Shown: piece by piece, positions 31,611 through 40,274 of the stretch
Layout of the letters: every line of letters begins with the position of its first letter
Numbering within the stretch: position 1 is the first letter of the stretch
Source: CAZWLY01 sp964634465
Lineage (GTDB): Bacteria > Desulfobacterota > Desulfarculia > G963662305
DNA: 64,000 nucleotides
Assembly: GCA_964634465.1 (NCBI GenBank)
Contig: CAZWLY010000018.1
Coordinates: forward strand, 3,209-67,208
Direction: 5' to 3'
Notes under the pieces: generated by a model
Database searches by the model: none
What the model was told of the DNA's origin: nothing
The model's input: the letters and a program-made list of their open reading frames with translations, nothing else
Made by a program: the position numbers and the translations under genes

Positions 31611-32081
31611 ATGGCCGACGACGCCCGGTTGAACCACATGGACGACAAGGACCGGGAGATATTGAACATCATCCAGTCCCACTTCCCCATCGAAGAGCGG
31701 CCCTATGCGGCCGTGGCCGACATGGTCGGACTTTCCGAAGCCGAGGTGATGGAGCGGGTCAGGGCGCTCAAGGAGCGCGACGTCATCCGGCGCATCGGCG
31801 GCAACGTCTCCTCCCGGTCGGTCGGCTACGTCTCGACGCTGTGCACGGCCAGGGTGCCCGAGGACAAGATGGAAGCCTTTATCGAGGCGGTCAACTCCCG
31901 GCCCGGCGTGACCCACAACTACCGGCGTGACAACGACTTCAACCTGTGGTTCACCTTCATCGCCCCCAGCAAGGAAGACCTGGACGCCGAGCTGGCGGCC
32001 ATCGAGCGCGAGACCGGGGTCGAAGTGTTGAGCCTGCCGGCGGTGCGAACCTTCAAGATCCAGGTCGATTTTCCGGTCTAG
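31611..32081 (+). CDS. ahbA: AhbA-like siroheme decarboxylase subunit
   Basis: The 156-residue product is Lrp/AsnC-like: an N-terminal helix-turn-helix (DREILNIIQSHFPIEERPYAAVADMVG, then VIRRIGGNV) and an RAM-like alpha/beta domain ending FNLWFTFIAPSKEDL and LPAVRTFKIQVDFPV. In known organisms AhbA and AhbB form a complex that decarboxylates siroheme at C12 and C18. This copy matches the AhbA type; no ahbB is adjacent. The ATG at 31611 follows a GAGG ribosome-binding site, five bases after ahbD. Its stop overlaps the stop of the facing gene. Confidence 0.88.
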   Translation: MADDARLNHMDDKDREILNIIQSHFPIEERPYAAVADMVGLSEAEVMERVRALKERDVIRRIGGNVSSRSVGYVSTLCTARVPEDKMEAFIEAVNSRPGVTHNYRRDNDFNLWFTFIAPSKEDLDAELAAIERETGVEVLSLPAVRTFKIQVDFPV

Positions 32082-33187
32082 CCTCTGACCAACCTGATCA
32101 GCACCGCCTCGGGCGGAACAAAGACCCGCATCGGCGGCCCCCAGCCGCCGGCGCCGACGGTGGTGAAGATCCGGCTGCCCTCGGCCAGCTCATAGAGGCC
32201 CTGCAAGTAAGGGTAGCGCCAGGCGACGAGATAGGTGAACGGCCATATCTGGCCGCCGTGGGTGTGGCCCGAAAGCTGGAGATCGAACTTGCCCAGCGTG
32301 CTGGGCAGGACTTCGGGGCGGTGTTTCAACAGCACAAGGGGCAGGTCGCCGTCTTGCGCCGCCAGGAGCCTTTTCTCGGCGGCCACGATCTCCTGGGACG
32401 GCTCGCCGTGGCCGTAGTCGTCCAGGCCGATCAACTGGATCACCCCGCCCGGCGCGACCGCCTGCTGCCGTAAGAGCACGAAGCCGGCCGCCTTGTGAAA
32501 GGCGCCGCTGACATCGGCGCCGGCGTACCGATCGGCGTAATACTCGTGGTTGCCGGCGATGGCGTATTTGCCCAGCCTGGGTTTGACCGCGGCCAGCATG
32601 GCCGCCACCGGCCGCCAGTCTTCACGGTGAATGCCGGTCTCGATCAGGTCGCCGGTGGAGAGGAACAAGTCGTAGTCGAGCGGCTCGATGACTTCGAGGA
32701 TGCGCTCGAGACGCGCCCTGGCCTCGACCGAATAGAGGTGAAGGTCGCTGATGAGGAGGATGCGGACCTCGTCCACTCCGGCCGGCAGCTTGGCCGTGGT
32801 CACGGTCAACTCTCTGACCTTCGGCCGGCGGGCTTCGATCAGCCCCCAGCCGGAGAGGACGACCGAGGCAGCCAGGATGGCGAGGAAGGCCGGTTTGGCC
32901 AACGCTTTCCCGCCGAGGCGCTTGAAGACAACCAGCAGAACCGAGCCCAGGAAAAGATAGAAAACCAGGCCCAGCCAGACGTAAGTGACAAAGGCATAGA
33001 CGCCGATCTCGCCGCCGATGAGGACGTAGGCGGCCGGCGAAAAGACCATCACCCAGAACCAGGTCTTGACCGCCTTTCGGACCGGGCCGGTCAGTTCGAG
33101 AGCCGAGGCGGCCTGGGAAAAGACCAGCCAGTTGATCAAGGCGTAAGCGGCGGTGAAGACGGCGTAAAAGATCAGTGCGCCCGGCAC
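32078..33187 (-). CDS. Membrane-anchored metallophosphoesterase (YaeI/YkuE-like)
   Basis: The 369-residue product has three or four N-terminal membrane segments (residues 1-120), then a calcineurin-like phosphoesterase domain. Metal-binding motifs appear in order: LISDLHLYS, LSTGDLIETG, AGNHEYYADR, LLKHRPE and LSGHTHGGQIWPF. Relatives act as UDP-sugar-lipid or phospholipid hydrolases on the outer side of the inner membrane. The substrate here is unknown. The gene faces the heme operon and the two stop codons share the tetranucleotide CTAG. Confidence 0.92.
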   Translation of the reverse strand: MPGALIFYAVFTAAYALINWLVFSQAASALELTGPVRKAVKTWFWVMVFSPAAYVLIGGEIGVYAFVTYVWLGLVFYLFLGSVLLVVFKRLGGKALAKPAFLAILAASVVLSGWGLIEARRPKVRELTVTTAKLPAGVDEVRILLISDLHLYSVEARARLERILEVIEPLDYDLFLSTGDLIETGIHREDWRPVAAMLAAVKPRLGKYAIAGNHEYYADRYAGADVSGAFHKAAGFVLLRQQAVAPGGVIQLIGLDDYGHGEPSQEIVAAEKRLLAAQDGDLPLVLLKHRPEVLPSTLGKFDLQLSGHTHGGQIWPFTYLVAWRYPYLQGLYELAEGSRIFTTVGAGGWGPPMRVFVPPEAVLIRLVRG

Positions 33188-33244
33188 GGTCTCACGTCCG
33201 ACCCGGTCCGGAGTTTGGCGGGCGACGGCTCATGAAACCCTGGG

Positions 33245-33829
33245 CTAAGGATTCCAGGGCTTGGCGATGATCTCCCGGACCTTGGCCTCCAGGCAATCAT
33301 GGGAGTTGGCCGGCCGGACGACCATGGCCGTGTCCGCGCCGCGGGCGGTGCCGGCGATGGTGATGACGTCCTCGTCGGTCCTGACCCAGCCTCGGTCGGC
33401 GGCCATGTAGGCCATCTCCAGCCCGACCTTGACCCCCTGACCGAACATGCGCAGGGTGTAGGCCATGATCTCGTCCACCTGGAAGGTGTTCAGCTTGCTG
33501 CGCACCCCCCGGCCGACGCCGCCGAAGGCATGGGCCGCGGTCAGCACCTTGATCCCCTTATCTTCCAACCGCGCCCGTTCCTCTTCGGGGAGTTCCTGCT
33601 CGTTGGGTGCGGAAAAGCCGGTGACGTGGCTGACGGCGATCAACTCGAACTCGTCGGGGTCGAAGTGCTCCAGGGCCATCATCGCCGTTTGGCCGGTGCA
33701 GGTGGCGATGACAATCTTCTTTATCTCCAGTTCCTTGGCCCGCTTGGCGGCGTGGGCCAGGACGGCTTCGGTGTTGTTCTTGCCCTTGGTCTTGAAGTGA
33801 AGCGTCTCGGTGACGAAGCTCTCTGACAA
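33245..33829 (-). CDS. Pyruvate-kinase C-terminal-domain-like protein
   Basis: The 194-residue product corresponds to the alpha/beta C-terminal domain of pyruvate kinase without the catalytic barrel: NTEAVLAHAAKRAKELEIKKIVIATCTGQTAMMAL, ELIAVSHVTGF, HAFGGVGRGVRSKLNTF. Stand-alone proteins of this kind are common in anaerobes. Their role is unknown, though they may bind a phosphorylated ligand. The start is a TTG at 33829 with AGGAGG six bases upstream; a TTG eight codons earlier lies before that ribosome-binding site. Confidence 0.85.
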   Translation of the reverse strand: MSESFVTETLHFKTKGKNNTEAVLAHAAKRAKELEIKKIVIATCTGQTAMMALEHFDPDEFELIAVSHVTGFSAPNEQELPEEERARLEDKGIKVLTAAHAFGGVGRGVRSKLNTFQVDEIMAYTLRMFGQGVKVGLEMAYMAADRGWVRTDEDVITIAGTARGADTAMVVRPANSHDCLEAKVREIIAKPWNP

Positions 33830-33919
33830 CGGACACCTCCTCACTGATGTCAACGGTGGTCGATCTCTGGGGGCAGTTTAACCCATTGGGCGGCCGGGAC
33901 AAGTCATTATCGAGGTCGC

Positions 33920-34699
33920 TCACTCGCCCTTGAAGACCGGCCGGCGCTTTTCCAGGAAGGCCGTCTTGCCCTCCACGTAGTCGGCGCTGGAGTAGGCCAG
34001 CCGCCGGAGCCCCTGCAATCGCTCGAAGGTTTCCGGGCTCAAGGGGTGCGAGTTGGCCAGGATGCGCAACTGCTCCTTGATGACGGCGATGGCCAGGGGC
34101 GAGTTCTGGGCGATCTTCCCGGCCAGCTCGTAGGTAAAGTCTTCCAGTTCGTCGGCCGGGACGAGGTGGTTGAGAATGCCGAGTCGAAGCGCCCGTTCGG
34201 CGTCGATGGGCTGGGCGGTGAAGAACATCTCCTTGGCGATATGCAGGCCGACGATGTTGATGAAGTGGATGATGCCCGAAGGGTTGTAGGGCACGCCGAT
34301 CTTGGCCGGGGTGATGGCGAAGCTGGCTCTCTCGTCGCCGATGAGCAGGTCGCAGGTGAAGGCCAGGTCGCAGGCCCCGCCCCAGACCGAGCCGTCGATC
34401 ATGGCCATCACCGGGGCGGGAAGCTTCTGGACGGCCCTGAGCACCTGCTCCAGGAGGTCGTCGTAGCCCAGCGGGTCCCGGCCCGGATCGGGCAGCTCGG
34501 TGATGTCCAGCCCGGCCGACCAGACCTTGGATCCGGCCGCGGCGCGGAGGACGACCACCCTGGCTTTCTGGTCGGCCATCTCTTCCAGAGCGGCCAGAAG
34601 CTCCTTCAGCAAGGCGGCGCTCAAGCTGTTTCGCTTGTCAGGGTTGTTGATGGTGATGGTCCCGATGGGACCGCTCGATTCGGTCATGATCAGGGACAT
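33920..34699 (-). CDS. scpB: Methylmalonyl-CoA decarboxylase (crotonase family)
   Basis: The 259-residue product is a crotonase-fold enzyme with unusually close resemblance to E. coli ScpB/YgfG. It shares KVWSAGLDITELPDPGRDP (GSKVFSAGHDIHELP in E. coli), IDGSVWGGA, GVPYNPSGI, FTAQPIDAERALRLGILNH and FLEKRRPVF. ScpB decarboxylates methylmalonyl-CoA to propionyl-CoA. Crotonases are diverse, so an enoyl-CoA hydratase role is the alternative, but the GVPYN segment and the long matches favour the decarboxylase. A CoA-transferase-family gene lies nearby at 36449. Confidence 0.85.
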   Translation of the reverse strand: MSLIMTESSGPIGTITINNPDKRNSLSAALLKELLAALEEMADQKARVVVLRAAAGSKVWSAGLDITELPDPGRDPLGYDDLLEQVLRAVQKLPAPVMAMIDGSVWGGACDLAFTCDLLIGDERASFAITPAKIGVPYNPSGIIHFINIVGLHIAKEMFFTAQPIDAERALRLGILNHLVPADELEDFTYELAGKIAQNSPLAIAVIKEQLRILANSHPLSPETFERLQGLRRLAYSSADYVEGKTAFLEKRRPVFKGE

Positions 34700-34809
34700 G
34701 GTCGGCCTCCCGGTTGGGTAGCGACGCTTCGACCGACATATCGATCCGCCGGCCTGGAGGTCGTCCCTCCAGACCCGCGGCGAAAAGGGAGTTGTCGGTT
34801 CGGTCTTTG

Positions 34810-35241
34810 TCAGCCCGCGGCGGAACCGATCGCGACCAGCTCGATGTCGAAGATGAGCACCCGGCCGGCCAGAGGATGATTGGCGTCGAGGACGGCCTCC
34901 TCGTCGTTGAGCTCCTTGACCCAGACCACGAAGCTGCCCGCTTCCGACTGGGCCTGGAGCGGATCGCCGATCTGGACCTCCGGCGGCAGCTTGTCCCGGG
35001 CGATGCGCTGCTCCATGGCCGGGTCGCGCAGCCCGTAACCTTGCTCCGGCGGCACCTCGACCGTCTTCTTCTCGCCCGGCCGCATGCCGATGACGGCCTG
35101 ACTGACTCCGGGGATGACCTCGTCTCCGCCGGCGGTGAAGGCCAATGGGTCCTGTCCGTCCGAGGAGTCGAAGACCGACCCGTCCCTGAACCGCCCCGTA
35201 TAATGAATCTGGACGTAATCCCCGGCTTTGGTTGCTTCCAT
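34810..35241 (-). CDS. SlyD-like FKBP-type peptidyl-prolyl cis-trans isomerase
   Basis: The 143-residue product has the FKBP core (AGDYVQIHYTGRFRDGSVFDSS, VIPGVSQAVIGMRPGEKKTVEVPPEQGYG) interrupted by an insert-in-flap domain and ending DANHPLAGRVLIFDIELVAI, the SlyD hallmark. It catalyses prolyl isomerisation and may act as a chaperone. The His-rich metal-binding tail of E. coli SlyD is absent. A GGAGAGAGAG ribosome-binding site precedes the ATG. Confidence 0.92.
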   Translation of the reverse strand: MEATKAGDYVQIHYTGRFRDGSVFDSSDGQDPLAFTAGGDEVIPGVSQAVIGMRPGEKKTVEVPPEQGYGLRDPAMEQRIARDKLPPEVQIGDPLQAQSEAGSFVVWVKELNDEEAVLDANHPLAGRVLIFDIELVAIGSAAG

Positions 35242-35367
35242 CTCTCTCTCCGTTTCTCAGCCGGGCAATCTAAATGGCGCGGCCGGATTTAATCTGCGGA
35301 CAAAATAACTGCAGAGGCTATCTTACACCAGTTACGGTCTTTGGGAAGGGCTTTTTTGTTTTTCGAT

Positions 35368-35381
35368 GTACAAAATTGTAC
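35368..35381. promoter_or_regulatory. Inverted repeat, candidate operator between slyD-like gene and ZIP gene
   Basis: GTACAA and TTGTAC are separated by AA, in a locally AT-rich part of the 364-base divergent gap 35242-35605. The gap otherwise holds no gene. It is placed to control either neighbour, for example by a metal-responsive regulator of the ZIP gene, but its regulator is unknown. Confidence 0.4.
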
Positions 35382-35605
35382 TAAACGGTTTTTTATTTGA
35401 AACCGACTCGCTCGATTTTGGGGCCTTACGGCCCGTTCGGCCCGGTCTCCGACCGACCGGCGGCTCGGGGCGGGCGCCTTCCGCCGGCTCTGTCGCCCGG
35501 CCGGGGTTGGCTGTATGTTATTTTTAAGATCGATCTCATCAATCCGGGGCGAGTCGGTCCGGCCCAGGCGGACCTCATCGCCAGAGGGTTTGTTGGAGGC
35601 GGGTG

Positions 35606-36388
35606 ATGGGTCTTGTCGAGTTCAAACTTGTCGCCGCGGCCGCGATCTTCTTGAGCGGTCTGGCCGGCGGGCTGACGTCGTTTCGCCTGGAGAGGAGCGA
35701 GCAGGCCGAGACCCTCTTCTCCTTTGGCAGCGCCCTGGCCGGAGGCGTCTTTTTGGGGGCGGGGTTGATCCACATGCTGCCCGACGCCGCGGCCGGCTTC
35801 GGCCGGCTAAAGCCCGGACTGGACTACCCCCTGGCCTTTTTCACCGCCAGCCTGGGTTTCGTTCTGATCCTGCTCCTGGACCGGGTCATCGTCCTCCCGT
35901 CCGAGGCGGAGACCGGGGCGAGCGGCAGGCGTGGGGGCGGGCCGCTGACGGCCTATGTCCTGGCTTTGACGCTCTCGCTCCACTCCATTCTGGCCGGGGC
36001 CGCCCTGGGCGCGGAAGACACCCTTTTGGGCTCGGTGGTCATCCTCATCGCCATCATCGGCCACAAGGGCTCGGCCGCCTTCGCCTTGGCGGTCGGTCTT
36101 CGCCGGGCCGCCATCGGCCGGAGGCGGCTCATCAAGATTCTGGTCCTTTTTTCGTTGATGACGCCGCTGGGCATCGCCGGCGGGACCTGGTTGAACGCCC
36201 TGCTGGCCGGCCAGGACAACGATCTCTTCGAGGCGGTCTTCGACGCCCTGGCCGCCGGCACCTTTCTCTACATCGCCACTCTGGACATAATCGAAGAGGA
36301 GTTCGCCTCGCCTCGGGGCCGGCGGGCCAAGTTCGCCCTGCTGTGTCTGGGCGTGGGCGTCATGGCCTTACTGGCGTTGCGGCTGTAG
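35606..36388 (+). CDS. ZIP-family divalent metal transporter
   Basis: The 260-residue product is polytopic (about eight membrane segments). Transport-site motifs are LIHMLPDA in an early helix, the TM4-like LALTLSLHSILAGAALG and the TM5-like IAIIGHKGSAAFALAVGL. A short Ser/Gly/Arg loop (ETGASGRRGGG) lies between TM3 and TM4, with no His-rich stretch. ZIP proteins import Zn, Fe or Mn into the cytoplasm. The ATG at 35606 lies six bases after GGAGG; a GTG three bases earlier is too close to the ribosome-binding site. Confidence 0.9.
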   Translation: MGLVEFKLVAAAAIFLSGLAGGLTSFRLERSEQAETLFSFGSALAGGVFLGAGLIHMLPDAAAGFGRLKPGLDYPLAFFTASLGFVLILLLDRVIVLPSEAETGASGRRGGGPLTAYVLALTLSLHSILAGAALGAEDTLLGSVVILIAIIGHKGSAAFALAVGLRRAAIGRRRLIKILVLFSLMTPLGIAGGTWLNALLAGQDNDLFEAVFDALAAGTFLYIATLDIIEEEFASPRGRRAKFALLCLGVGVMALLALRL

Positions 36389-36448
36389 GCTTCCGGCCGT
36401 TCCGGATACGGCCCAAGTGGGCCGCGGCGAGGGCCGCTCGCCAGAGGT

Positions 36449-37750
36449 CTAGAGCAGGTGCATGTCCTCCGCCGCTTTCAACAGGTCGTCGCGGAACTTG
36501 GGATGGGCCAACGAGATGATGGCCAGGGCCCGCTCGGCCTGGGACTTGCCCTTGAGATCGACCACCCCGTACTCGGTGGCCAGGTAGTGGGTGTCCATCC
36601 GGGGGGTGGTGACCACCACGCCCTCGGCGAAGCGGGGCACGATGCGCGACACCTCGCCGTCGTGGGCGGTGGCGTAGAAGGCGATGATCGACTTGCCCCC
36701 CTTGGAGTTGTAGGCGCCGCGGACGTAGTCGAGCTGGCCGCCGGTGCCGGAAAACTGGGCGCCGCCCAGGAACTCCGAGTTGCACTGGCCCAGCAGGTCC
36801 ACCTCCAAGGTGGAGTTGATCGAGATCATGTTGTCGTTTCTGGCGATGACGGACGGGTCGTTGGTGTAGGACACCGGGTAGGACTCCATGGCCGGGTTGT
36901 CGTCCATGAATCGGTACATCTCCCCATCGCCCAGGGCGTTGGTGAAGACGTGCTTCCTGGGGTGGAGATTCTTTTTGGCCCCGGTGATAACCCCCCTCTT
37001 GATCAGATCGTACATGCCCGGACAGAACAGCTCGGTGTGAATACCCAAGTCTTTGTGATCCTTCAAAAAGGTTGTCACCGCATTAGGAATGCCGCCGATG
37101 CCGAGCTGGAGGCAGGCGCCGTCGGGAACCAGCTCGGCGACCGAGCGGCCGATGATCTCGGCCTCAGGTCGGGGCTCGGCCGGGGAGACGACGATCAGGG
37201 GCGCGTCGTTCTCGACGATGGCGTCCACCTCGGAGACGTGGATCAGGGAGTCGCCGAACACCCGGGGCATGTTGGCGTTGACCTCGACGATCAGCCGCTT
37301 GCAGTGCCGGGCGGCGGTGGAGATGTAGTCGTTGACCGCCCCCAGGCTGAAATAGCCGGCCTTGTCCATGGGTGAGACGGTGGTCAGGGTCGTGTCGACG
37401 TCCATCGTCTCCCTGATCAGCCGGGGCACCTGGTGGAACTCGTTGGGCACGAACTGGTTCAAGCCGACCTTGACGTAGTTGCGGTCCGAGGCGCTGACGA
37501 ACCAGGAGTAGGGGAAGATGACGTCGCTCAAATCCGGGGCGAGGATGGTCTCGGCGGCGTACTTCATCGGCAACAACGAGAAGACCTTGAGGTCTTTGAC
37601 GTCCCCGGCCCGGGCCCGGTCGGCCAAGGCGGCCAGCAGCGCCGGCGGCTCGCCGGCGGCCATGCCGTGGACGATCGTCGAGGAGTCGGGAATGCTCGCC
37701 ACGGCCTTTTCCGGGGTAGTCAGCTTCTTTTTGTACTCGGCGCGATACAT
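36449..37750 (-). CDS. Acetyl-CoA hydrolase/transferase-family CoA-transferase
   Basis: The 433-residue product is a family I CoA-transferase of the 4-hydroxybutyrate/succinate CoA-transferase type. Motifs: DSSTIVHGMAAGEPPALL, LQLGIGGIPNAV, GIHTELFCPGMYDLI with the probable catalytic Glu, GGQLDYVRGAYNSKGGKSII and TEYGVVDLKGKS. Likely reactions move CoA between acetate and 4-hydroxybutyrate, succinate, propionate or butyrate. The nearby methylmalonyl-CoA decarboxylase makes a propionate or succinate role worth testing. The gene is alone on its strand with its own promoter. Confidence 0.92.
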   Translation of the reverse strand: MYRAEYKKKLTTPEKAVASIPDSSTIVHGMAAGEPPALLAALADRARAGDVKDLKVFSLLPMKYAAETILAPDLSDVIFPYSWFVSASDRNYVKVGLNQFVPNEFHQVPRLIRETMDVDTTLTTVSPMDKAGYFSLGAVNDYISTAARHCKRLIVEVNANMPRVFGDSLIHVSEVDAIVENDAPLIVVSPAEPRPEAEIIGRSVAELVPDGACLQLGIGGIPNAVTTFLKDHKDLGIHTELFCPGMYDLIKRGVITGAKKNLHPRKHVFTNALGDGEMYRFMDDNPAMESYPVSYTNDPSVIARNDNMISINSTLEVDLLGQCNSEFLGGAQFSGTGGQLDYVRGAYNSKGGKSIIAFYATAHDGEVSRIVPRFAEGVVVTTPRMDTHYLATEYGVVDLKGKSQAERALAIISLAHPKFRDDLLKAAEDMHLL

Positions 37751-37822
37751 CTTTGGCCTCTCCCTCGCTTGGGTTCAGCGACGACCGCCAAGGCGGCCGA
37801 AAGCAGGTCTCGATCGGGGATA

Positions 37823-37852
37823 GTTTAATCCGGCCGGGGCGTTGGTGTAAAT
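37823..37852 (-). promoter_or_regulatory. Candidate promoter of the CoA-transferase gene
   Basis: On the minus strand TTTACA (37852-37847) and TAAACT (37828-37823) are separated by 18 bases, about 70 bases before the start codon. Confidence 0.45.
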
Positions 37853-37893
37853 CCAGAAAGGCGGTCCGAAGCTCGTCGGCCGGCCATGGGGGC

Positions 37894-37921
37894 TTGGCTC
37901 GCCGGCCACGATGGGTATAAT
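37894..37921 (+). promoter_or_regulatory. Candidate promoter of the hydrolase-MFS unit
   Basis: TTGGCT and a perfect TATAAT (37916-37921) are separated by 16 bases. The hydrolase ATG is about 170 bases downstream, so there would be a long leader with no recognised riboswitch. The divergent gap 37751-38089 holds this and the opposing promoter, and no gene. Confidence 0.45.
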
Positions 37922-38089
37922 GACGGCGATCGAGCGTCGCGCTTGCGGTTCGGACCCCGTTCCGGCGGGAAGAAAGCTCAGCGGTCGAGCCAAAAGAGAA
38001 AGCAGGTCGGAGCGCCCGGCCAGCCTGGCGCCGCCGGCCCGAGCGGCCGACGGCCCGACCAGGCGCCAAGCCATGGAGAGAGTCTGGGA

Positions 38090-38908
38090 ATGCCCTTCAT
38101 ATCGGTTCGGGACATCGAACTCTACTACGAAATCAAAGGTCGGGGGCCGCGCCTGGTCTTCATCAGCGGCACCGGCCACGACCTGAGAATAAGCCCCAAC
38201 GCCTTCACCTACCCGCTTGTCGAGCGCTTCACGGTTCTCGGTTTCGACCAGCGGGGCATGGGCCGCTCCGGCAAGCCGGACGTTCCCTACACCATGGCCG
38301 ACTATGCCGCCGACGCCGCCGCGCTCATGGCCGCCCTCGGCTGGAACGAGGCGGCGGTGATGGGCGTCTCCTTCGGCGGCATGGTCGCCCAGGAATTGGC
38401 CCTTCGCCATCCCGAGCGGGTGTCGCGGCTCATCCTGTGCTGTTGCGCCAGCGGCGGGGCCGGCGGCTCGTCCTATCCGCTCCACGAGCTGGTCGATCTC
38501 CCGCCCGAGGAGCGGACCGCCCGGTTCATCGAACTGACCGACTCCCGTCTCGACAAGACCTGGCAGGCGGCCCACCCGGAAGAGTTCAAGGCCCTGATCG
38601 ACAAGACCCTGGCCGACGTGGCCCTGACCTCGGCCGAACCGGGCTGGGCCGTAGGCGCACGGCGACAACTGAAGGCGCGCCAGGGGCACGACACCTACGA
38701 CCGCCTGCCCCGGATCACCGCGCCGACGTTCGTCTGCGGCGGCCGCTACGATCTGATCGTCACTGAGGAGCGGCTGAGAACGCTGGCCGAGCGCATCCCC
38801 AACGCCCGCCTGGAGATGTTCGCCGGCGGACACCTGACCTTTTTGGAGGAGGACCCGCGGGCCTTCGAGCGGATTTTCGCCTTTCTGAGTGGAGAACTCG
38901 ATGGCTGA
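38090..38908 (+). CDS. Alpha/beta-hydrolase
   Basis: The 272-residue product is an alpha/beta-hydrolase with nucleophile Ser in GVSFGGMVAQELALRHPERV, oxyanion region ISGTGHDLR, DQRGMGRSGKPD, the acid in CGGRYDLIV and the catalytic His in AGGHLTFLEEDP. The pattern resembles 3-oxoadipate enol-lactonase/esterase-like members, but the substrate is unknown. The ATG at 38090 is chosen because upstream codons are Arg/Gly-rich with no family similarity. It overlaps the MFS gene by eight bases. Confidence 0.88.
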   Translation: MPFISVRDIELYYEIKGRGPRLVFISGTGHDLRISPNAFTYPLVERFTVLGFDQRGMGRSGKPDVPYTMADYAADAAALMAALGWNEAAVMGVSFGGMVAQELALRHPERVSRLILCCCASGGAGGSSYPLHELVDLPPEERTARFIELTDSRLDKTWQAAHPEEFKALIDKTLADVALTSAEPGWAVGARRQLKARQGHDTYDRLPRITAPTFVCGGRYDLIVTEERLRTLAERIPNARLEMFAGGHLTFLEEDPRAFERIFAFLSGELDG

Positions 38909-40139
38909 TGACAGAACGTCCGACCGGAAAGTGAACCGGATCGACAAAACCGCCGCTTTTCTCGGTCTCAACCGGAGCATGGTCGGGCTGTTGGCCATGG
39001 TCGTTCTGGTCGGCATGGGTGAGCGCCTGGCCGAGCGGTTCCTGCCCATCTACCTCATCGCCCTGGGCGGCGGGGCGGTCTCGGTCGGCCTCCTAAACGG
39101 CCTGGACAACCTGCTCTCGGCCCTCTACTCCTTCCCCGGCGGTTACCTCTCCGACAAGCTGGGAGCCAAGCGGGCCCTGCTGGTCTTCAACGTCATGGCC
39201 ATGACCGGCTTTCTGGTGGTGATTCTGATTCCGGCCTGGCCGGCGGTCATCGGCGGGGCGGTGCTGTTCCTGTCCTGGACGGCCATCTCGCTGCCGGCGA
39301 CGATGGGCCTGGTCGCCCGGGTGCTGCCCCGGCAAAAGCGGACCATGGGCGTGACCATGCACTCCCTGGTCCGGCGCATCCCCATGGCCCTGGGACCAGT
39401 CGTCGGCGGGCTTTTCATCGGTCTCTTCGGCGAAAAGGACGGCGTTCGGCTGGCCTTTGGGGCCGCCTTCTTGATGGCCGTGGCGGCGATGATTCTCCAG
39501 CAGAAGATGATCTCCGACGACGAGCCCGGCCCGGCCAAGGCCACGGGCAACCCCCTCGCGATGTGGCGCCGGATGAGCCCGGACCTCAAAAACCTGCTCG
39601 TCTCCGACGTGTTGGTCCGCTTTTGCGAGCAGATCCCCTACGCCTTCGTCGTCATCTGGGCGATGAAGGCGATCGCTTCGCCGGTGACGGCCCTCCAGTT
39701 CGGCGTCTTGACCGCCGTCGAGATGGCCACGGCGATGCTGATCTACGTGCCGGTGGCCTACTTCGCCGACAAGGGGGCCAAGAAACCCTTCGTGGTCATC
39801 ACCTTTGTCAACTTCACCCTGTTCCCCCTGGCGCTCATGTTCTGCCAGTCCTTCTGGCCGTTGGTCGCGGCGTTCGTGCTCCGCGGCCTGAAAGAGTTCG
39901 GCGAGCCGACCCGGAAGGCGCTCATCATGGATTTGGCCCCGGAGGACGCCAAGGCCGGCATGTTCGGGCTCTATTATCTGCTTCGCGACGTGATCGTCTC
40001 CGTGGCCGCCTTTGGCGGGGCCTTTTTGTGGCTCATCAGCCCCGCGGCCAACTTTTTGACCGCTTTCTTCTTCGGCGCGGCCGGAACGATCTGGTTCGCC
40101 GTCAAGGGCCGGGACCTGACCGCCCTAGGCCGGAATTGA
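38901..40139 (+). CDS. MFS transporter
   Basis: The 412-residue product has 12 predicted membrane segments and the MFS loop motif in GGYLSDKLGAKRALL after TM2, echoed by PVAYFADKGAKKPFV in the second half. The ATG at 38901 overlaps the hydrolase stop and has GGAG upstream. Shared transcription with the hydrolase suggests transport of that enzyme's substrate or product. No specificity can be read. Confidence 0.9.
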   Translation: MADDRTSDRKVNRIDKTAAFLGLNRSMVGLLAMVVLVGMGERLAERFLPIYLIALGGGAVSVGLLNGLDNLLSALYSFPGGYLSDKLGAKRALLVFNVMAMTGFLVVILIPAWPAVIGGAVLFLSWTAISLPATMGLVARVLPRQKRTMGVTMHSLVRRIPMALGPVVGGLFIGLFGEKDGVRLAFGAAFLMAVAAMILQQKMISDDEPGPAKATGNPLAMWRRMSPDLKNLLVSDVLVRFCEQIPYAFVVIWAMKAIASPVTALQFGVLTAVEMATAMLIYVPVAYFADKGAKKPFVVITFVNFTLFPLALMFCQSFWPLVAAFVLRGLKEFGEPTRKALIMDLAPEDAKAGMFGLYYLLRDVIVSVAAFGGAFLWLISPAANFLTAFFFGAAGTIWFAVKGRDLTALGRN

Positions 40140-40169
40140 GCTTCACCGGCCGGCGCAGCCGACTTCGGC

Positions 40170-40198
40170 CTGTACCGTCCGTCCGAATCGTCTATAAT
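40170..40198 (+). promoter_or_regulatory. Candidate promoter of the hydroxypyruvate-reductase gene
   Basis: A perfect TATAAT at 40193-40198 lies about 75 bases before the GTG start. The -35 position (CTGTAC, 17-base spacing) is poor, so an activator may be needed. Confidence 0.35.
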
Positions 40199-40274
40199 GC
40201 TCTCGGCGGGCGGCCGAGGCCCCCGCGGTTGAGACCGCCTATCCTTTAAAATATGGATCGCCGGGAGCATCCTC

